Part shown: positions 56,650 through 64,000 of the stretch, in pieces
Numbering within the stretch: the stretch's first letter is position 1
Layout: every line of letters starts with the position of its first letter
Source of the DNA: Isochrysis galbana
Taxonomy: Eukaryota > Haptophyta > Isochrysidales > Isochrysidaceae
Direction of reading: 5' to 3'
NCBI GenBank assembly: GCA_018136815.1
Contig: CM030942.1
Span: 1,489,797 to 1,553,796, forward strand
DNA length: 64,000 nucleotides
Translations under genes and position numbers: made by a program
Notes under the pieces: generated by a model
The model's input: the letters and a program-made list of their open reading frames with translations, nothing else
Databases searched by the model: none
What the model was told of the DNA's origin: nothing

Positions 56650-57466
56650 CGGCCGGACGCGAGAAGCTTGTGTCGCGGCCGGGCTGCGGGCTGTCGCATG
56701 ATGTCTTTTCAAGCGTCTTCTTTCCTGTCTCGGACAACGCGGCAAATATGAAGAGTGGCTGGGCAAGTTTCGGTCGTGGCCCTTGTTGTGTGCACACAGC
56801 GCAACTCTCAGTACATGTGTTTCTCAACCACCCAACCAAGGATCAAGCTGATGCGTGACAAGGAGCATGGGATTGTGGCGCATTTTTCGCATTCGACTGG
56901 AGTCGATGGGCTAGGCGCGCTCAAGGAGTGCCAGCAAGAGTGCAACCTGCCGACGCTCCACCCGGTGAAGGCCATCGCCGTCTGATGAAGACACCGCTTG
57001 CGAAGACATCGACACCGCCGATACCACCGTCAGTGCAGCAGGGAATGCGAATGCGAGTGGCCTGACTCCTCCCCTCGTCACCCCCCAGTTGCAGGAGTCG
57101 GAGGGATCGCCAGAGGCCTACAAGAAGAAGCGCAAGGTCACCCTCAAAGGCCTTCTCGCCAAGTCTCGCCCGGCGCCATGTGCTACTACGCTCCCGGTAG
57201 TGCTCAATATAGATGAGCTAGATGAGTATCTGGCTGAGCCCGAGGACCCGGATGTGGACTTGAACGTGCTTGCATGGTGGCAGGCGCGAGAGCATAAGTG
57301 GCCTGTCTTGTGCAAGATGGCTAAGCAGTACTTGGCTGCGCCTGCCTCATCTGCCGGCGTCGAACGTGTGTTTTCAGCGGCCGGAGCAATGCATGGTGAC
57401 CTCCGTAAGGCTGTGAAGGATTCGACGCTCGAGCACTCGCTTATGGCAGCGTACAACACGGATTGA
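56650..57466 (+). pseudogene. hAT transposase, frame-broken
   Basis: An early segment has FPVSDNAANMKSGWASFGRG and CCVHTAQLSVHVFLNH, the D(S/N)A-N-M-W and C-H-x-L-x-L motifs of the hAT catalytic region. A frame change then leads to KEHGIVAHFSHSTGVDGLGA. The C-terminal frame (to 57466) contains LAWWQAREHKWPVLCKMAKQ and AAPASSAGVERVFSAAG, ending AAYNTD. At least two frame changes separate them, so it is inactive unless introns explain them. Close paralogue of the 20756-21079 remnant. Confidence 0.8.
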
Positions 57467-57845
57467 ATGTTGAATAATACTACTAAGAATATTGGAAGAA
57501 TGTAAGTCTCGACGTCTAGACGTCTAGGTCTAGCTAGACTTATGACTTGTTGTGTATAAGTTTATGTGGATGGTTATGAGCTGTAGCAATCAATACACAA
57601 TTGTTGTCATTCCCGCTACCTTATCTATGGTTAGTTATGGTGGGCCGCGCGCAGCGCGAAGCTCCGACGCCGTTGGTGTAGTAGTTAACTGTGAAGGAGA
57701 CTTGCTCAGCCCTAGTTACCTGCGAGTTAATAGTAGTTACTTGCGAGTTGGGGGCAGTAAGTTAACTACTAGTGCTATTTAGGAGGTAGCTAACAACCGC
57801 TAACTGAGTTAACTAGTTAACTGCTTCTCCTAGTCCCTAGCCTTG
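56650..57845 (+). mobile_element. hAT element remnant with right end only
   Basis: Transposase pieces at 56650-57466 are followed by a right terminal repeat CTAGTCCCTAGCCTTG ending at 57845, related to GTATTCCCTAGCCTTG of the 20338-21231 element. AGTTAAC motifs in 57680-57825 match that element's subterminal motif. I could not find the left terminal repeat or a copy of the adjoining TGCGGCAA, so the left end is lost. Confidence 0.7.
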
Positions 57846-58434
57846 TGCGGCAAGTTGCGGACCGCAGATGTGATCGCGGCAGGAGCCAGAGCCAGCGAGA
57901 GTCTCGAAAGTGCGGTCCCAAGCTGTGGGTGCAACCAGCTCGCTAAGCTCGCTTCTAGCTTCTAGTGATGCGTGCAGAGCGGTGTGTCTTATGTCTTTCC
58001 AATATTGAATATTGAATATTGCATATTGCAATTGCATTACGGATCCTAACAACCTCAGCCACGGTAGACGGTAGCGCTCCAGGAAGGGGGTATTAAGCCC
58101 GAGCGGCTCGAGCCTCGTAGAAGCAACAGCCAGCTTTACGAGCCCCCTACGCACTGGCGGACTGGCGTACTATCTTAGCATCTTAGCACAACCTACCCTC
58201 CCGCTAACACTTTAAGGGTAGTCTAAGATGCGCCCAGGCTCTAGATACCCCGAGAAAAGAGGCACACACCACACACGGTTTTAAACGTGAAGCAAGGGCG
58301 GCGAGGAGCCGACGGAGCCGTTCAGGCATATATATACTGAGTACAAATTAGGGGATACAAGTATAGACTCACTCGAGGAGTACCCCCACACCTCCTTTTG
58401 TCCTTTTGCGACGACTTCTTTTTGGGAGAGACCT

Positions 58435-58565
58435 TTGTCTTCATTCTCTCTCTTTCCCCTTCGCTCCCTCTCTCTCTCCTTCCCTTTCTCGCGTGTTCTC
58501 TCTCTCTCTCTCTCTCTATCTCTATCTATCTATCTCTTCACGTACACACTCCTCCTCCTCCTCCT
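58435..58565 (+). promoter_or_regulatory. CT-rich tract upstream of anoctamin gene
   Basis: Sense-strand CTCTCT runs with short TATC and CTC repeats lie 160-290 nt before the ATG at 58721, matching the pattern at other genes. Role inferred. Confidence 0.5.
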
Positions 58566-58720
58566 CAGTCTCTCTCTCCTTGCTTCTCAGAATTCGGTGC
58601 GACGCGCGGAACAAGGCGTCACATTTCTCTCTTCAGATCCTGTTCCTCCGCTGCCCACCACCCAGCCCACCCTCTCTCCCTCTCTCCCTCCCCCTCCCCT
58701 TTCCCCACCCACCCTTACCG

Positions 58721-61568
58721 ATGCAGACCTCCTCGACGGGCGCGTGCTCGAGTGCTCCACCACCCCTCAGCGAGCCGTGGCCTCATGCTCCTCAATCTTT
58801 CGGGCGAGGCTTCTCTCTTCTCATCATCTTTCGAGAGGAGAGTGAGGGCTCTCGCGAGGGGCAAGAGGCAAGGCACGCGGCCATCCAGCAGATCTGGCGC
58901 GCGGTGACGGAGACGCGGGCGGAGGAGGCGGTTGGCCCACCGCTGCTCTGCTTCCACGCCAGCTCAAGGGACGACGACGAGAGGCTGCTCGTGCTGAGCG
59001 ATACGCAAGACGGAGCGCAGTTGCTCGAGAAGGTCGCGCTCGCTACGGGGCTCGAGAAGAGGACAGTCATTGGAGACTACGCGGAGTTCAGCGGTCATGC
59101 GAAGCTTCAGTTCGCGCCCGGCCCGTCCGCCTTCTTCACCTCCCTCGAGAGACAGCGGCTGCTGTACCGCCTAATCGATGTGCGCGAGGCCGAGTAAGGG
59201 GGGGGGGGGGGAATTGAGCAGGAAGCAAGGAAGCGCATGGTGGAGAGTGTGTGATGCACGGCCAGTGCTGCATTGCAGCGACCCCTTCTCCCCTCTCCTT
59301 AAACATTCTTGGTCGCCGGCCCGCCCGCAGTCCAAGCTTGGGGAGCAAGCGTCCCAGGATGAGAGATGCTTTGACTCGATCGGCGAGATGCTACAGGCGC
59401 CTATTCTCAAGGATATTATGGATGTCATCCCACTTCACGATGGCATCGAGCTAGAGCTTCTATACTCGAAGTGGTTCGGCAGCAGCTTCTGGCCCCTATG
59501 GCACTTCTTCCCTAGCCCATTGTTCTGGCTGCCGCTCGTAGACCCGCGCTTCGATATCGGCGCCGACACGCAGAGATCCACGCTTGTGGCCGGCGTGGCC
59601 CACGAGCAAATGAGCACTACGATCCAGCCGCTCGACGAGGTCCGCGACTACTTCGGCGAAAAGATCGCGCTGTACTTTGCCTTTATGGAGAGTGTCACAC
59701 GTGACCTCATGCCGCTCGCGGCTCTGGGCCTATTTATGGCCTTCTCGAGCGGACCGCAAGGTGCATGCATCTGCGCGGACACCGTTGTGAGGGCCCGGCG
59801 GCGCGTTCTGCCCGATCTGAGCGCCTCCTTCCTCTGGCGCCGCTGCTCGCTCAGGCTCCGCCAGCCATCCGCTCATGCCCTTTTACTCGGTGTTTGTGGT
59901 CGCATGGATCGCCTGGGTTCAAAAGAACTGGACGCGCCAGTGCAAGCGTCTCGCCTTCCACTGGAACGCGGAGGACTTTGAGGAGGAGGAACGTGATCGG
60001 CGGCACTTCACAGGCGACCCGGCCTTTGGGTTCTACACTCCGGAGGGGTATTGGGTAGACACGAATGAAAATTCGGGCACACGACGGAAGCGCTTCTACT
60101 CGACCCAGCGCATGCGGCGCGTCCTTCTCTCGTACACATGTATAGGCGTTGTCATTGGCTGCCTCGCGGTGCTCACGGTCGCGATGCTCGCGTTCCGCTC
60201 CATACTAATGGCAGCCTTCTTCACAGCTTCTTGGCTGCCGGCGGGATGGCGTGGCGAGAAGGGGGCGCAGGTCGGCGCATCTCTCGGTGGCGTCTTCCTT
60301 TCCTTCTTCGTCTCCTTAACCAACGTTGGCTACACCAAACTCGCCATCCGGCTAAACGATTGGGAAAACCATCGGACGCCAACCGACTATGAAGATGCGC
60401 TCATCCTGAAGAATATGTTCTTCAAATTCATCAACTCGTGCGTATTCGGCCCAGGGCTCGCTCTGTTCTCCCACCCGGCGTGGCGGCCGGCGACAGAGAG
60501 GCCCCGCAGGACTAGAGCACGCGCTGCCTCAGCGCTCACGAATCCCCACCCCCCCACCCCACCTCCGCGCGAACGCAGCTATGCGGCACTCATGTACACC
60601 GCCTTTATCAAGGCCCAATCTATCTCCCTCATGCCAGGTACAACTTCATGTGCCCATGCTGCCCATCCCGCTCCAACCACAATTCTTTCTGAGCGCCCGC
60701 TGGTAACCACATAGGCGTGAGCGAGTACTGCCACAGCAAGGAGACATTTGGCATGTCTCAAGATGAAATCCTCCGCCACTATGGCTCAAATCCGTTCTGC
60801 ATGAACGAGTTGTCGACACTTCTCACCTCTTTGGTTGTCACCTCGCAAATCACCGGCATTCTCTCTGACCTCTTGCTGCCATTCGTTAGCGCGTGGCGAG
60901 CTGCCAAGAATGAGGAGGATAAGATGCGTAAGAAGGCCGGCGAGGGGTGTTGCTCCCGATGGGGCGTCCCAGGCTTCCATGCGGTAGGGCTCCCACCGCC
61001 GCCGCCCCTCAGCTTCGCAGAACACCAGGCCAAGCGCCAGGAGTTCGCTGGCGTCAATCCGCGCTACGGCGTGCTTATCATCCAACTCGGCTACATTGTT
61101 CTCTTCGCGCCCGCTTTCCCGATTGCTGCGGCTGTGACTTACGTCTTTAACTTGGTCCGGCTCCGCGGCGAAGCTTTTCTTTTGCTCAAGTTGACCCAGC
61201 GCCCCCTATACGCGGGCGCCGAGGACATTGGCTCGTGGGACACCGTGCTCAACGCCATAACCATTCTCGGTGTGATGACCAACGTGGGGATCGTGGGCAT
61301 CACGTCGTCTCATCTGAGGGACGCTCTGCCCATGGACATCTTGGGGGTGCACTTCGACAAATCGGACAGGGTTTTGCTACTAGTGCTCGCCGAGCATTTA
61401 ACGCTAATCCTGGTGCTTCTCTTAAAACGCGGAATCCCGGACATCTCGCGCGACCTATCCATCGCCAAAGCCCTCGCCACCGGAGAGAAGGCGACCAAAA
61501 AGCAGCTGAAAAGGGGAAAACGCCAATCTACGCGTGTATCGCGCCAATCCGAGAACATGCCCGCGTGA
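58721..61568 (+). CDS. Anoctamin / TMEM16K-like membrane protein, five exons
   Basis: Model: 58721-59193, 59279-59760, 59855-60437, 60579-60637 and 60715-61568, giving 816 aa. All introns are GT-AG with matching phase. For intron 1 an alternative (exon 1 ending 59179, exon 2 from 59331) gives 794 aa. The cytosolic N-terminal domain ends SAFFTSLERQRLLYRLIDV, as in ANO10. The family signature PLDEVRDYFGEKIALYFAF follows, then LMPFYSVFVVAWIAWVQKNW, DWENHRTPTDYEDALILKNM, and late membrane helices (YGVLIIQLGYIVLFAPAFPI, GAEDIGSWDTVLNAI, LAEHLTLILVLLLKRGIPD). Anoctamins are dimeric phospholipid scramblases or chloride channels; ANO10 is mostly ER. Most acidic Ca2+-site residues are replaced. Placement in the ANO8/10 branch is inferred from the signature motifs. 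Confidence 0.88.
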
Positions 61569-63165
61569 CTCCACCCTCTCCTTCCATGGTTGCTCTGCAC
61601 TATTTAGCCCATTTGAGCGCATATGGATGAATGCCTAGCGAACGCTTGTTGCCAGTTCGGGCCGACTGATTGATGGCACATTCGAAGACCATAAACATCT
61701 AGGAGATGCAAAGGCCCGTAGCGCAGACCACAACAAAGATGAGCCAATGAGCCGGGGGGTGGCTAGACTTGCAAGGCACAACGTGTATGGGGCGGCTTCG
61801 CTAGAGCGGGACGGCTTCGCTAGAGCGATAGCTCTGTCATCTGGGTCTGCTTCTGCGGGTTGGAACACGCCCATCCGCATTGTTCACTGCCGTTTCTACT
61901 TAGCGCCCATCAGCGGTCCTTATCTTCACCCTCTGGAATGCCTTGGAGCCCTTAGACCAAAGTAGTACAATACTCAAAGATTGCCTTCATGCTCAAGATC
62001 GAATGATGACTATCGCTATCGCATCTGTTGACGTATTTATCACGACCGGAAGGGAGTGTTATTTGTTGAATTGTTGCTTTCTTTGCCACTTTGCCGAGAA
62101 GACGTACGTACGTATGAGCACCAGGCGCCGACGGGGCACGTACGCACGCGTACGTTGTGGGCCGCGGCTCGCGGGTTCCGGGATGGTCGCGGCCCCTTCG
62201 CTAGGGCGATTCGGTGCAAGGCTGGGGCTAACCATTAACAGGCAAAGTTTTCGGGAACCTATTACTACCTCCTTGGTTGTTCTGTCATATATGCAATATG
62301 ATACTATCTCCCGGATTGGGTGCTACGCACATTCGACCGGAGGGGCGTTGGCGCGTTTGCCTGCAACTAAAGTAGAACTAAATAAAACTATTGACTATGG
62401 ATTGACATCTAGCCGCACTTACCATACTACGAACCCTTACTCACTATCACTCACGAGCACGAGCAGACTCACACTAGATAGAAGACAGGCCAAGCACGTG
62501 TGTGAGTGTGAGTGAAGCACAACAAACATACCAGCACAATGTCGACCATTTACACGCATCCTGAACGACGCACCCGTACTGAGCCTACGCCTCACGTCAC
62601 GCTACCTCGTGGCTCGCGCTTTCGGCGATTCCTACGAGGGGGTGCTCCGGGGTTGCAGGAACTTCGACAGGGAGTAGACGTTGCCCCGAGTCCGAGATCA
62701 TGTTGTGCTTCTTGGTGGCGATGTGGCTGCCGCGGGGATGCCTGCGAAATGCAGAACAATATGGTTAGGTGTTAGCTACGAGCTACGAGGAGCGCGAGGA
62801 ACAAGGCTGGGTGACGAATTGTGATGGCCCATAGGGCCTGAGGGCAATGAGGAAGGAGGCAGACCGGCGGCAGGCGCGGCTGAAGAGACGACTTCGGAGA
62901 CGCTGACGGGCTGAGGCCCGTCAGCAGAGGAAGGCGGGCAGGCGGGCTTGAGCGAGGGCGAGGACGGCGGCGAGAGCGACATCGAGCGAGTGGCGAGAGG
63001 CGAGGGCGAGTGTGAGGAGGGCTGTGATGGCAGGGGCTGGCGAGGCAAGGCGAGTTTATAGGGTACGAGTGTTACGAGAGCGAGAGCGACGAGAGCGAGA
63101 GCGACGGATGACGACTGACGACAGGACGTCGGATCCAACGATGCAGAAAACAACAGGAAGGATGC
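61569..63165. other. Intergenic, no gene recognised
   Basis: Frames at 61943-62515 and 62776-63201 have no recognisable domain, and the latter is GAGCGAGAG-type low complexity. GGCTTCGCTAGAGCG is directly repeated near 61795-61825. The stretch begins with the anoctamin 3' UTR. Confidence 0.4.
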
Positions 63166-63693
63166 CCCTACTATACCCTCACAGATGAAGACCCCGTCCA
63201 AATTGACGAGTATCTGGTGGATGCACTACTTGACCGCAAGGGTCGAGGCGATTCCAGACAGTACCTCGTCAAATGGCGTGGTTACGCGAAAGCTGCGGCC
63301 ACATGGGAGCCGCTAGCCGAACTGCTTCGCCGCTGCGAGTCGCTCGTCACCGCCTATGATGATGCTCACCCCTTCCCTCCTCTTCGTAAGCCTCAGATGA
63401 GAAAGCGGGCTGCAGAATTACAATCTCAGACCGTCTCAGCTCCACCGACGTCGCACGCGATCGAAGCTTCCGTGGGATCCGAGACCACCGGCTTGGATCA
63501 TCAGGCCCCGCGCCGCTCGCCTCGTCTCGCACCGTCCTTGCACAGTGGCCCCATTGCTCATGTCTCCCATTTGCCTGTCTCAGCCCGCCCGTCTGTTGCC
63601 AACCCTGCAGGTCCAATGATGCGGCCGCAGCACGCGGTCTTCGTCCTCGGGCAGTGGTGGTACTCGTCGGGATCGTCGCGCGGTTCCCCGTGA
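63166..63693 (+). pseudogene. Gypsy Pol C-terminal fragment with chromodomain
   Basis: The frame encodes PYYTLTDEDPVQIDEYLVDA, LLDRKGRGDSRQYLVKWRGY, AAATWEPLAELLRRCESLV and a Ser/Pro-rich tail with PRRSPRLAP. It is homologous to the chromodomain end of the intact element's Pol. No integrase core precedes it. Chromodomains of such elements bind histone marks and guide integration. This copy is 5'-truncated and without an ATG of its own. Confidence 0.85.
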
Positions 63694-64000
63694 TATCTAT
63701 CAACGCCGTCGTTTACGTTTGATCGCGGTACGGGAACGTACGGGAATTCTTTTCCAGTTCCCCCCGCGGTCGCCGAATTTTTCCCCCGCGGCCGCCGAAT
63801 AGTTCCCCCCGCGGGAAGAGAGGTATGGCTCGCCCCCCCTTTCGACCACGGAGGATGGATCTCCCTCCCCTTTCGCTGCGCTCTGTCAGGAGACCCCCGT
63901 ACCTCGTCGTTTAGCTCGCGCGTGACGTACTCGATGTTATCGTACTATCTCGCCGCCTTTCGCCGTTGGTCGCTCGACTTTTGATATCTTGAAGAACAGG
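63694..64000. other. Downstream of chromodomain fragment
   Basis: CCCGCGGTCGCCGAAT and CCCGCGGCCGCCGAAT form a short direct repeat at ~63763-63800. This could be the noncoding 3' region of the gypsy remnant, but no polypurine tract or LTR start was identified before the window ends. Confidence 0.35.

Noticed and set aside
62776-63201. 141-codon minus-strand Ser/Pro frame
   Set aside because: No domain; composed of GCGAGAG-type repeats, and it overlaps the chromodomain remnant on the other strand.

Overview
The window reads as nuclear DNA of a GC-rich, intron-containing eukaryote. The genes have GT-AG introns of about 70-240 nt and there are no operons or Shine-Dalgarno starts. A small protein with an ER-signal-like leader and an aromatic cleavage context (9738-10356) suggests a secondary-plastid alga; a haptophyte-like or related alga is my best inference, not a proof. 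Two 100-N assembly gaps (31201-31300, 53301-53400) are present, and the second cuts a gene.

Cellular genes, in order: a five-exon HOP2/PSMC3IP meiotic recombination gene (minus, 1141-2723), divergent from a Tousled-like kinase (plus, 3697-5796); a small putative plastid membrane protein (plus, 9738-10356); a small two-membrane-segment protein (11650-11940); a Cys-rich type I membrane protein (18473-18991); a synaptobrevin-like SNARE with Asn at the zero-layer position (minus, 23799-24242); a fucosyltransferase-like gene (plus, 29102-30887); a Pro-rich secreted protein (minus, 31341-32105); a coiled-coil protein (plus, 52272-53288); the 5' part of a YIP1/YIPF5 gene (minus, 53401-54122); and a five-exon anoctamin-10-like gene (plus, 58721-61568). 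At least seven of these have a long CT-rich tract on their own sense strand within about 0.1-0.7 kb upstream of the start codon.

Mobile DNA fills much of the rest. The centrepiece is an 11.4-kb, nearly intact Ty3/gypsy chromovirus (minus, 33806-45196). It has LTRs of 1336/1339 bp, a gag ORF that begins inside the LTR, and a 2264-codon pol ORF. Pol carries a phage-type cytosine-methyltransferase-like domain ahead of protease, reverse transcriptase, RNase H, integrase and chromodomain. A second LTR family (27375-28027 and 15817-16115) has the same gag-starts-in-LTR design. Degraded gypsy pieces lie at 45775-48035 and 63166-63693.

Three hAT-type elements have exact ends and 8-bp target duplications (6501-7738, 12625-13104, 20338-21231). 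Further hAT transposase remnants lie at 11008-11400, 25980-26248 and 56650-57845. Non-LTR retrotransposon C-terminal remnants lie at 21387-22343 and 25440-25690. Microsatellites, minisatellites and dispersed GC-rich repeats fill much of the remaining space. No rRNA, tRNA or CRISPR feature was seen.
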